A DNA stretch of 7,071 nucleotides from Bacteroidota bacterium (lineage in GTDB: Bacteria > Bacteroidota > Bacteroidia > Chitinophagales > Saprospiraceae): the NCBI GenBank assembly GCA_029573365.1, contig JAKQGD010000305.1, positions 1-7,071 on the forward strand, given 5' to 3'. The translations under genes and the position numbers were made by a program. Below the pieces are notes generated by a model. That model ran no database searches. It was not told the origin of the DNA and worked only from the letters and a program-made list of their open reading frames with translations. Of this stretch, positions 1 through 5,979 are shown piece after piece; the stretch's first letter is position 1, and the number at the start of each line of letters is the position of its first letter.

Positions 1-1
1 C

Positions 2-991
2 TTTGGTGCTGCTCCGGAGGTATTTAAAGCCGCCCTCGACGAAAATAAAAAACTCGGACTGCGATCAGCCTGCCATCACGCTCAGTTGGAAGTAGGCAGG
101 ATGAATGTGCTGGCCACAGCCGCTGCCGGACTTACATCGATGGAGCACTGGTATGGATTGCCTGAAGCACTCTTTGAGGGCCAGACCCTGCAGGACTATC
201 CGGCGGATTACAACTACAACAACGAACAAAACAGGTTTGAAGAGGCCGGAAGACTCTGGAAGCAGGCAGCTAAGCCGGGCAGCGACAGATGGAATTATGT
301 TATGAATGAGTTGCTAAGACTTGATTTTACCATCGACCCCACCTTTAATATTTATGATGCCAACAGAGACCTGATGAGGGCACGACAGGCTGACTGGCAC
401 AAACTTTATACCCTGCCTTCACTTTGGAAATTTTATGCCCCCAGCAGGATATCACACGGTTCGTACTGGTTTGACTGGGGCACGGAGCAGGAACTGGCAT
501 GGAAAGAAAATTACAGACTTTGGATGCAGTTTGTCAACGAATATAAAAACAGAGGCGGACGAGTGACAGCAGGGTCTGATTCCGGATTTATCTACCAACT
601 TTATGGTTTTGGGTACATACGGGAGCTGGAACTGCTCCGTGAGGCAGGATTCCTGCCACTGGAAGTCATAAGGGCCGCCACACTTAAAGGTGCCGAAGCC
701 ATAGGTATGGCCGACAAGATAGGGAGTGTCGAGGTAGGTAAACTGGCCGATTTTGTCATTACTGAGGAAAATCCCCTTCAAAATCTGAAGGTCCTTTACG
801 GCACAGGCACTATCAGACTAAACGAGCAGAACGAAGCCGTCAGGGTAGGGGGGGTCAAATACACGATAAAAGACGGTATTATCTACGACGCTAAAAAACT
901 CCTAGCCGATGTAAAGGAAATTGTAGACAAAGCCAAGTCAGAAGGCGAGGGCGAACTGCTGCAACCCGGTGATAAGCCTAAAAAGCCTTAA
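2..991 (+). CDS. Amidohydrolase family protein, 3' part (5' end outside window)
   Basis: This is the C-terminal 329 residues of a metal-dependent hydrolase of the amidohydrolase superfamily (imidazolonepropionase-like branch). The frame is open from the left edge, so a TTG codon at 86 is not the true start. Counting from base 2, visible landmarks are HHAQ at 25-28 and SMEHW at 46-50, which fit the later metal-binding histidines. AGSDSG at 190-195 carries the catalytic/metal Asp (D193). The usual end of the barrel follows: ATLKGAEAIG at 226-235, then GKLADFVI and NPL at 246-259, where the composite beta-sandwich domain closes. The first HxH motif and any signal peptide lie outside the window. 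A region rich in Trp and Tyr (about 130-178) sits before the Asp motif and may shape the substrate pocket. The tail is Lys/Pro/Glu-rich. The substrate cannot be told from this fragment. The family call is firm; the specific reaction is unknown. Confidence 0.88.
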   Translation, partial: FGAAPEVFKAALDENKKLGLRSACHHAQLEVGRMNVLATAAAGLTSMEHWYGLPEALFEGQTLQDYPADYNYNNEQNRFEEAGRLWKQAAKPGSDRWNYVMNELLRLDFTIDPTFNIYDANRDLMRARQADWHKLYTLPSLWKFYAPSRISHGSYWFDWGTEQELAWKENYRLWMQFVNEYKNRGGRVTAGSDSGFIYQLYGFGYIRELELLREAGFLPLEVIRAATLKGAEAIGMADKIGSVEVGKLADFVITEENPLQNLKVLYGTGTIRLNEQNEAVRVGGVKYTIKDGIIYDAKKLLADVKEIVDKAKSEGEGELLQPGDKPKKP

Positions 992-1000
992 GCCGTCGGT

Positions 1001-1681
1001 TTATCTTGAAATGGCATAGGCCACAGAAAATACAAGGGCGTCTGGGGTTTCCAAGAAGAGTGACTTCTTGTTGCGGTAGTAGATGTGATCGCCTACAGTC
1101 CTGAAAGCCTTGTCGTACTTCACATCAAAACTCACTCTGCCCAGGTCATAACCCACACAGCCGCTGAATCCATAGCTTATTTTTCTAAGGCTTTGATTGT
1201 AACTTTCCAGGCTCTCCAGTGCTGAGTCGTGGCCGGCAAGGATATGCATCACAGGGCCTACTCCGATTCTGAATCCGTTTGATATCAAACCTCCCATAAC
1301 CTGAAGGTCCACATACGTAAATTTTTCTGTGAGTGTCCTGGTCTCTTTCCAGTCAGTGTCATAGGAATTGACATCAAATTTCATCCCGTAGCGGCTGACC
1401 ATCATATTGCCCTCGGCGTATAACCAACCAAACCTCTTCTGACCCCATATTCCGGCAGATATTTGGGGTACGCTGCCTGACAGTGTCACTTCGTGTATCA
1501 CCTGGTCTTTGTCGTTGCCTACATAGGTCACTTCGGGGTGGGTGAGTATGGCTCCTCCCAGCACCTTGACACCAAATCTGGCAGAATAATTTTCATTTGC
1601 CTTTTTTGAATATTGGGCAGTAGCCCAAAAGGGAAACGTGCATATGGCGATAAGGAAAAGAAGATTTCTCATAAATGACAT
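1001..1681 (-). CDS. Secreted, probable outer-membrane beta-barrel protein of unknown function
   Basis: This 226-residue protein begins MSFMRNLLFLIAIC and has a clear signal peptide ending near ATAQ, with cleavage likely before QYSKK. The mature part alternates hydrophobic and polar residues and has many Gly and aromatic residues (for example VKVLGGAIL, FRIGVGPVMHILAG, GFSGCVGYDLGRVSFDVKY). This is how small PorT-like outer-membrane barrels of Bacteroidota look, but no specific family is recognised. An in-frame ATG 39 bases upstream (1720) would add MICTFDLKIKTNK. I reject it because the best promoter -7 box (1705-1712) lies downstream of that codon, and the shorter start puts the signal peptide at the N terminus. 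The methionine at 1672 is a further alternative start. The gene converges on the amidohydrolase with 9 bases between stop codons and no clear terminator. A structural or sensory role in the envelope is inference only. Confidence 0.75.
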   Translation of the reverse strand: MSFMRNLLFLIAICTFPFWATAQYSKKANENYSARFGVKVLGGAILTHPEVTYVGNDKDQVIHEVTLSGSVPQISAGIWGQKRFGWLYAEGNMMVSRYGMKFDVNSYDTDWKETRTLTEKFTYVDLQVMGGLISNGFRIGVGPVMHILAGHDSALESLESYNQSLRKISYGFSGCVGYDLGRVSFDVKYDKAFRTVGDHIYYRNKKSLFLETPDALVFSVAYAISR

Positions 1682-1704
1682 TTTGTTGGTTTTTATTTTT
1701 AAAT

Positions 1705-1712
1705 CAAATGTA
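1705..1712 (-). promoter_or_regulatory. Candidate -7 box for the beta-barrel gene
   Basis: On the minus strand this reads TACATTTG, an exact match to the Bacteroidota -7 consensus TAnnTTTG. No good TTG -33 element is present; the nearest is TTA about 16 bases upstream. Transcription would start near 1699, leaving an A-rich leader of about 18 bases before the ATG at 1681. Confidence 0.5.
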
Positions 1713-2083
1713 CAAATCATATTTTTAGTAACGCTATAAATGATAAATTATTTTTATATTAACGAATTATAAACAACTCTTTGAAATTATTTGAAAAAAA
1801 TCGCCTTAATTCAGGATTTTATTTGGTTTTAGGACATATTTAGCGGACCGATGTTACATAAAATTTGGTAAAATTCATCCAAACTGTCAGATAAAATACA
1901 TTTTTGAGCTGTTTTACAACCTAAAACAGGGTTGTTATCAGCCCTCCTCCCTGACTCGAAGGACTTTTTGGGGACCAGGCAGCTATTATAAGTTATAACA
2001 GCCAATTTTAAGTATAACCACTTATTAACAGCCTCTTTACAAATATTAGTTTGTCATTATTGGTGGCAAAAGGACTAAAAGTC
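1713..2083. other. Divergent AT-rich intergenic region, no gene seen
   Basis: No plausible protein-coding frame or tRNA is visible here. The segment separates two divergent promoters (1705-1712 minus and 2084-2091 plus). It contains overlapping inverted repeats at 1909-1947 and three copies of a TTAT..CAGCC motif at 1935-1943, 1993-2003 and 2022-2033. It may hold operator sites or a small RNA, but the sequence proves neither. Confidence 0.5.
1909..1947. repeat. Overlapping, mutually exclusive inverted repeats
   Basis: CTGTTTTA (1909-1916) and TAAAACAG (1922-1929) form a perfect 8-bp stem around a CAACC loop. ACAACC (1916-1921) can instead pair with GGTTGT (1930-1935), and GGGTT (1929-1933) can pair with AGCCC (1940-1944, one G-T wobble). 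The stems share bases, so they cannot all form at once. The site lies upstream of both mapped promoters, so it is either a DNA operator or part of a transcript not yet identified. Confidence 0.5.
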
Positions 2084-2091
2084 TATTTTTG
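2060..2091 (+). promoter_or_regulatory. Bacteroidota-type promoter for the DoxX/MauE-like gene
   Basis: A TTG at 2060-2062 is followed after 21 bases by TATTTTTG at 2084-2091, an exact match to TAnnTTTG. The expected start of transcription is near 2096-2098, giving a leader of about 20 bases (ending AGGAAGTTTAAA) before the ATG at 2118. Confidence 0.65.
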
Positions 2092-2117
2092 CTGCACAAT
2101 CAAACAGGAAGTTTAAA

Positions 2118-3605
2118 ATGAGTCTGATAGAATTGATGTCTTACATAGGAATTGTAGCCCTGATTGTCACCCTGGTGATGACACTCGTATTTAAGGTACA
2201 TAAGTCATGGCTTATGACGTTCCTGCAAAATTTTACGGGCATACTGTTCCTGTTTTCAGGTTGGGTAAAGGCGGTGGATCCCCTTGGTACAGCATTTAAA
2301 ATGCAGGATTATTTTGCGGAGTTTTACGCCACTTTTTCAGACACGGCCCTAAGTTTTATCGCCCCGGTTTTTCCGTTTTTATCAAACTATGCCACGACCT
2401 TTTCGGTGATCATGGTTATTTTCGAGATTGTTCTGGGCATCATGATAATCATTGGCTACAAGCCAAAACTTACTTCCATCCTCTTTTTTGCACTATTGAT
2501 CTTTTTTACGGTATTGACAGGTTTTACGTTTTTGACGGGATATGTACCGCTGGACGCCAACTTCTTTAATTTTTCGGCCTGGGGAGAATACAAGGCCACA
2601 AACATGAGGGTCACAGACTGCGGATGTTTTGGTGATTTTATAAAACTGGAGCCCCGCATTTCCTTCTACAAGGATCTGTTTTTACTGTTGCCGGGTATTT
2701 ACTTTTTGTGGAAGTGGCGGGATATGCATAAGCTGATCAGTGCCCGCACAGGAAGCATGATTGTTTTTGGTACCATCGCCCTGCTGGGTATATACTGCCT
2801 GTATAATACCACTATGGATGAGCCCCACGTGGACTTTAGGCCTTTTAGAAACGGGGCAAACATTGCCGCCATTAAAAAGTCTGAAATGGATGCCGCCAAT
2901 GCGGTCCAGGTGACAGCCATGAAAATGAAAAATAAAAATACAGGCGAAATCAGACAGTTTGCATACGCCGATTATCTGAAAAATCTGGACAAACTGACTG
3001 CTGAATACGTAACGGTAGAGCAGATAAAAACAGAACCGTCTATAGCGGAGACCAAGATAAGCCACTTTGACATCACCGACTTTGACGGCGAAGAGAAGAC
3101 TGACACCTTCCTGTCAAATCCCGCACCGCACCTTATGATACCTGTATACCATGCAGAATATACGGCCATTCCCGTACGTAAAACAGTCATCGACTCGGTC
3201 TTCAATACAGATACAGTCTATGTGACGGGTAAAAAGGACAGTTTTAGCATAGTGAAGACATTCCGTGAGGCACACACCCGTGAAACGGAGGATTACGACA
3301 TCAGGTGGGACAAGGATTTTGTCAGACATTTTACGGAGGTCATCAAACCTTTGACCGAGGCTGCTGCCGCAGACGGAGTCCGTGCCAGTGTGGTAATCAG
3401 TGGCATAGATAAGCCCAAGGCTGACCTGCTGGCCCGCGAAACCGGGCTCAATGTTTCCTGGTATACTGCCGACGAAAAGCTGCTCAAAACCATCATGAGA
3501 TCAAATCCAGGTATCATACTGTGGAAGAACGGAGTGCTCCTTAGGAAGTGGCATTATAAAAAAGTGCCGGCATGGAATGAGATAAAGGCTTCTTTCCTGA
3601 ACTAA
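2118..3605 (+). CDS. DoxX/MauE-like integral membrane protein with periplasmic thioredoxin-like tail
   Basis: This is a 495-residue inner-membrane protein. Hydrophobic segments are at about 5-26, 33-51, 92-113, 117-141, 186-198 and 212-229. The N-terminal part carries SGWVKAVDPLGTAFK at 47-61, typical of DoxX-like proteins of Bacteroidota (resembling those annotated as the BT_3928 family). DCGCFG at 167-172 is the paired-cysteine motif shared with MauE, a protein needed for disulfide formation in methylamine dehydrogenase. Residues from about 235 on should lie outside the cytoplasm. The last 100 resemble a thioredoxin fold: a strand VRASVVISG at 421-429, then NPGIILWKNGVLLRKW at 463-478, which looks like the cis-Pro strand. 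No CxxC is present in this tail. It has its own good promoter; nusB begins 156 bases downstream. A role in envelope redox or oxidative-stress handling is inference from the motifs; partners are unknown. Confidence 0.8.
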   Translation: MSLIELMSYIGIVALIVTLVMTLVFKVHKSWLMTFLQNFTGILFLFSGWVKAVDPLGTAFKMQDYFAEFYATFSDTALSFIAPVFPFLSNYATTFSVIMVIFEIVLGIMIIIGYKPKLTSILFFALLIFFTVLTGFTFLTGYVPLDANFFNFSAWGEYKATNMRVTDCGCFGDFIKLEPRISFYKDLFLLLPGIYFLWKWRDMHKLISARTGSMIVFGTIALLGIYCLYNTTMDEPHVDFRPFRNGANIAAIKKSEMDAANAVQVTAMKMKNKNTGEIRQFAYADYLKNLDKLTAEYVTVEQIKTEPSIAETKISHFDITDFDGEEKTDTFLSNPAPHLMIPVYHAEYTAIPVRKTVIDSVFNTDTVYVTGKKDSFSIVKTFREAHTRETEDYDIRWDKDFVRHFTEVIKPLTEAAAADGVRASVVISGIDKPKADLLARETGLNVSWYTADEKLLKTIMRSNPGIILWKNGVLLRKWHYKKVPAWNEIKASFLN

Positions 3606-3681
3606 AACCTCATTCCGGTCATTATATACACATGATTTTTAGCAGAGGCAGCAGATGGGCTGGATGTAAACAGATATAGAT

Positions 3682-3712
3682 TTTTTTTAATGTAAAAAAA
3701 TATAGATATTTG
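3682..3712 (+). promoter_or_regulatory. Weak candidate promoter region for nusB
   Basis: GATATTTG at 3705-3712 matches the -7 consensus TAnnTTTG except at the first base. No TTG lies at the right distance, only a T-run. An AT-only inverted repeat (TTTTTTTA, loop ATG, TAAAAAAA, 3682-3700) lies just upstream. nusB could instead be read through from the preceding gene, since no terminator is visible between them. Confidence 0.25.
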
Positions 3713-3761
3713 CGGCATTCGCCGAAAGTTGCGATTTTCTTGGGTTAAAAGTAATTATAGG

Positions 3762-4700
3762 ATGCTAAGCAGGAGAAATGTCAGGGTCAAGGTGATGCAG
3801 GTGTTGTACGCTCAAAGCAGAGACGAAAGCCTGGATCAGGAATCTACGGTAAGAGAATACTGGAAAAAAATAGAAGAAAGCTTTAATTTGCTGTTGTTTT
3901 CCCTGTATGCCATCATCGAGATTACACGTTCTGCACAGGAAGATGCAGATAAGAGGAAAGTAAAACATTTGCCCACAGAGGCCGACAAACTTTTTAAACC
4001 CAAGCTCTGGACCAATCCTATGATTCAGACTCTGGCCGGTAACAAGGTGCTGGCCCGGAAGTTTGAAAAACTTCAGTTCGATAAAATCGTGGACAAGGAC
4101 CACTTCCGCAATATATACTTCGATTTTAGCAAGGAAGAGTTGTACCAGAACTACATCCTCCAGGAAACTTCAAATGACGAAAATCTGGAAATGCTCCTCG
4201 AACTTTTCAGGTTTTGCCGCAGGAGCGAGCTGTTCAATGAAATTATAGAAGACCATTTCGCCAGTTGGGAAGACGATAAGTCCATAATCATCGGTACGAT
4301 CAAAAAAGTGCTTAAGGATGTGCCCACAGACAACTCCGATTTTATTATGGAGCACTATCCCACCAGGGATACCACAGAGGAATACGGAGAATTTCTGCTC
4401 AAGAGAACTATGGTGGAGGATAAATTGTTATTAACACAGATAAAGCCTGTACTCGAAAACTGGGATGCTGAGCGGGTAGCCGTTTTGGATATGATTATGC
4501 TTAAAATGGCACTCTGTGAGTTTATGTATTGTCCCACCATTCCGACCAAGGTGACCCTCAATGAGTATGTGGAACTGGCAAAAACTTACAGCACCTCCAA
4601 GAGCAAAGAGTTCGTTAATGGAATTTTGGACAGATTATTGCAGGACTTAATTTCGACGGGCAAAGTTGTAAAAGAGGGCAGAGGTTTGATCGAAGAATAA
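3762..4700 (+). CDS. nusB: Transcription antitermination factor NusB (long Bacteroidota form)
   Basis: NusB binds boxA RNA with NusE (S10) and helps RNA polymerase read through rRNA operons. The start chosen at 3762 gives 312 residues beginning MLSRRNVRVKVMQVLYAQ, the conserved basic first helix with its Arg pair. A TTG at 3729 would add eleven unconserved residues. The C-terminal block PTKVTLNEYVELAKTY (261-276) followed by SKEFVNGILDRLL (281-293) is the diagnostic NusB signature. The protein is over twice as long as the 139-residue E. coli form. The extra length lies between the first helices and about residue 220, in a charged, helix-rich stretch, as is usual for this phylum. The next gene begins 28 bases after its stop, so the two are probably co-transcribed. 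The identification is secure. Confidence 0.95.
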   Translation: MLSRRNVRVKVMQVLYAQSRDESLDQESTVREYWKKIEESFNLLLFSLYAIIEITRSAQEDADKRKVKHLPTEADKLFKPKLWTNPMIQTLAGNKVLARKFEKLQFDKIVDKDHFRNIYFDFSKEELYQNYILQETSNDENLEMLLELFRFCRRSELFNEIIEDHFASWEDDKSIIIGTIKKVLKDVPTDNSDFIMEHYPTRDTTEEYGEFLLKRTMVEDKLLLTQIKPVLENWDAERVAVLDMIMLKMALCEFMYCPTIPTKVTLNEYVELAKTYSTSKSKEFVNGILDRLLQDLISTGKVVKEGRGLIEE

Positions 4701-4728
4701 TTTTATAATTTCAATAAATCCAAAACAT

Positions 4729-5292
4729 ATGTTCAACACGAATTCCCCCAGATTTGTGGTACTGCTGGCAGCTATGCTCCTGTCACTGACTGTTGCAGGA
4801 CAGCAGACCAAAGAAGCATTGATACTGTACAATACACAGCCGGTAAAAGCTGAGGTCACCTCGACAGGCGAGGTCGTCAAGGTTATCAGCCAGGAGCCTG
4901 ATCAGTTGCAGGGCTTTACTCTCAAGGTTATGGATTATGCAAAATACCTGGACGAGGCCAATAAGGAAAAACAAACCCTGCCTGCCAGTCAGGCATACAG
5001 CATAGAGTCAGTCGACGGCATTTTGGTGCCCTTTGATGGCGGACACGCCACATTGTCTGATGTTGCTATTTCGAGGCTTGATGAAGTCATCAGAGAGCTT
5101 AACGCCGACTCCAGAGCCGTGGCATTGATACGGACATTTTCTGTCATCAACGAGTCTCCACTACATAAAAACAGGCTGAGTAGCATAAAGACCTATTTTA
5201 AGATCAGAGGCATCGGCGAATCTAGGTTTGTATTTGAAAATCTGATAGGCGAGAGAAACTTTGACGAAATCAAAATCAGCTTCCTGAAATAA
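4729..5292 (+). CDS. Small exported protein with degenerate OmpA-like C-terminal half
   Basis: This 187-residue protein has a signal peptide (hydrophobic 9-23) and probable cleavage after AG at 23-24, before QQTKEA. There is no cysteine at that point, so it is not a lipoprotein. The first half of the mature protein (about 28-90) is unassigned. From 98 on it reads like an OmpA-type peptidoglycan-binding domain: ILVPFDGGHATLSDVAISRL (98-117), then DEVIRELNADSRA, then a helix with NRLSSIKTYFKIRGI (148-162). The usual TD...G..N..LS..RA signature is not kept: the Asp position is replaced (RTFSVINESP, 136-145) and only the Arg before the last helix survives. Binding to peptidoglycan is therefore doubtful. 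It lies 28 bases after nusB and is followed by a strong terminator, so it is probably the last gene of that unit. The OmpA relation is inference from pattern, not proven. Confidence 0.7.
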   Translation: MFNTNSPRFVVLLAAMLLSLTVAGQQTKEALILYNTQPVKAEVTSTGEVVKVISQEPDQLQGFTLKVMDYAKYLDEANKEKQTLPASQAYSIESVDGILVPFDGGHATLSDVAISRLDEVIRELNADSRAVALIRTFSVINESPLHKNRLSSIKTYFKIRGIGESRFVFENLIGERNFDEIKISFLK

Positions 5293-5314
5293 CAGATAAA
5301 ATCTGTGCAGCGTC

Positions 5315-5343
5315 CGGATGGTCATTATTTTGCACGGATGGTC
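5315..5343 (+). repeat. Short direct repeat CGGATGGTC, two copies
   Basis: The nine bases CGGATGGTC occur at 5315-5323 and 5335-5343, exactly 20 bases apart, each with TGCA a few bases upstream. They lie between the stop codon of the OmpA-like gene and the shared terminator. The role is unknown; it may be a small local duplication. Confidence 0.5.
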
Positions 5344-5351
5344 CTAAAAAT

Positions 5352-5391
5352 AAAAAACCTTGCAGGTCATCGACGTGCAAGGTTTTTTTTT
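5352..5391. terminator. Bidirectional rho-independent terminator between the nusB unit and ssrA
   Basis: CCTTGCA (5358-5364) pairs with TGCAAGG (5376-5382) around an 11-base loop. It is flanked by an A-run on the left (5352-5357) and a T-run on the right (5383-5391) that can extend the stem. Read on +, it ends the transcript of the gene stopping at 5292 with a nine-T tract. Read on -, it follows directly after the tmRNA 3' end and has its own T-rich tract. One structure therefore serves both convergent units. Confidence 0.85.
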
Positions 5392-5392
5392 G

Positions 5393-5762
5393 TGGAGATG
5401 CAGGGAGTCGAACCCTGGTCCAGACAAAGCAACTGAATGCTTTCTACATGCTTAGTTCCCGTTCTGATTGTCGGAATCGGGCAGGTACAGGAACCTACGA
5501 CGCCCTTTTCTTATTTCCTTAATTTTCGGATCGTGGCCGGAAAACTCCACTCACCTAGTCCGCGGGTCTGTTGAAGTGCGGCTACCGGCGTATATCGGAC
5601 GTCATCCGGGCGGCACTAAAAGCATTGTAATCTCTGATTACGCAGCTAATGCGAAGTTATTATCGCCATTTGTGGTCGATCATCATTTGTTGACGGAGTG
5701 AACAATCGTGCTCCGGCATGCTTACAAACCGATATTCTTTCCTGTCGATACCGGTCATCCCC
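5393..5762 (-). ncRNA. ssrA: Transfer-messenger RNA (tmRNA)
   Basis: tmRNA, with SmpB, frees ribosomes stalled on broken mRNAs and tags the unfinished protein for proteolysis. The RNA is about 370 bases. Its 5' end GGGGATG (5762-5756) pairs with CATCTCC (5400-5394) to make the acceptor stem, and the third pair is G-U, the alanine identity signal. The T arm is CAGGG/CCCTG with loop TTCGA (5401-5417). AAGCATGTAGAAAGC near the 3' end is typical of the phylum. A first pseudoknot is visible: CGGAG/CTCCG with TTGTT pairing to AACAA just before the tag frame. The single reading frame encodes GDNNFALAA. CCA is not encoded: after the discriminator A the DNA reads CAA, so the end must be added by nucleotidyltransferase. 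The downstream hairpin at 5352-5391 is its terminator. The identification is certain; the ends are set by the acceptor pairing. Confidence 0.96.
5638..5667 (-). other. tmRNA tag-peptide reading frame (GDNNFALAA, stop TAA)
   Basis: The resume codon is GGC (5667-5665) and the frame runs GGC GAT AAT AAC TTC GCA TTA GCT GCG TAA. It encodes GDNNFALAA, to which the charged tmRNA itself adds the first alanine. The ALAA end is the usual degron read by ClpXP-type proteases. The tag is of the G-[DE]-N-N-aromatic-ALAA kind seen in Bacteroidota, here with Phe at the aromatic position. Confidence 0.93.
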
Positions 5763-5774
5763 ATTATAAATATC

Positions 5775-5820
5775 CTGCCCACGAGGCAGAATTGTATCGT
5801 TATACAGAGCCATAAACCAA
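5775..5820 (-). promoter_or_regulatory. Candidate promoter and leader hairpin of ssrA
   Basis: On the minus strand a TTG (5820-5818) is followed after 21 bases by TACAATTC (5796-5789), a partial match (4 of 6 fixed bases) to TAnnTTTG. Just downstream, CTGCC/GGCAG (5789-5775) forms a 5-bp hairpin that would be in the leader removed by RNase P before the mature 5' end at 5762. Both assignments are tentative. Confidence 0.3.
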
Positions 5821-5890
5821 TATCGCCGGCCCTTGGTTCCACGTTGGGGCACTTTTTTAATTTTTTTTGATAATAACCTGAAATATGTTG

Positions 5891-5920
5891 TTGATAAGAA
5901 TAGATAAAAACGTACCTTTG
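5891..5920 (+). promoter_or_regulatory. Near-consensus Bacteroidota promoter of rpsO
   Basis: TTG at 5891-5893, then exactly 19 bases, then TACCTTTG at 5913-5920. This is a full match to TTG-N19-TAnnTTTG, as expected of a strongly expressed ribosomal protein gene. The transcript should start near 5925-5927, giving a leader of about 55 bases before the ATG at 5980. Confidence 0.8.
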
Positions 5921-5979
5921 CGGCCGCTATTTACAGATTTTCGTAATTTGTATCATTGGTAACATTTAAAAAAAGAAAC

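Noticed and set aside
452..781. Minus-strand frame of 109 codons opposite the amidohydrolase
   Set aside because: It overlaps a well-supported gene on the other strand and shows no recognisable motif or start signal.
1682..1720. Upstream ATG extending the beta-barrel protein by 13 residues
   Set aside because: The extension contains the TACATTTG -7 box and would push the signal peptide away from the N terminus.
2682..3065. Minus-strand frame of 127 codons opposite the DoxX/MauE-like gene
   Set aside because: It is a shadow of the membrane-protein gene, with a Cys/His/Phe-rich composition typical of antisense frames.
3729..3761. TTG start extending NusB by eleven residues
   Set aside because: NusB proteins start at the conserved RRN.R.K.MQ.LYA block; the extra residues resemble nothing in the family, and ATG 3762 fits.
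5468..5701. Open frame of 77 codons on + (and two of 60-68 codons on - at 5646-5852)
   Set aside because: They lie wholly or largely inside the tmRNA gene, whose acceptor stem, T arm, pseudoknot and tag frame are clear. The frames reflect structured RNA, not protein.
5956..5979. TTG start extending S15 by eight residues
   Set aside because: The ATG at 5980 gives the standard S15 length and N terminus.
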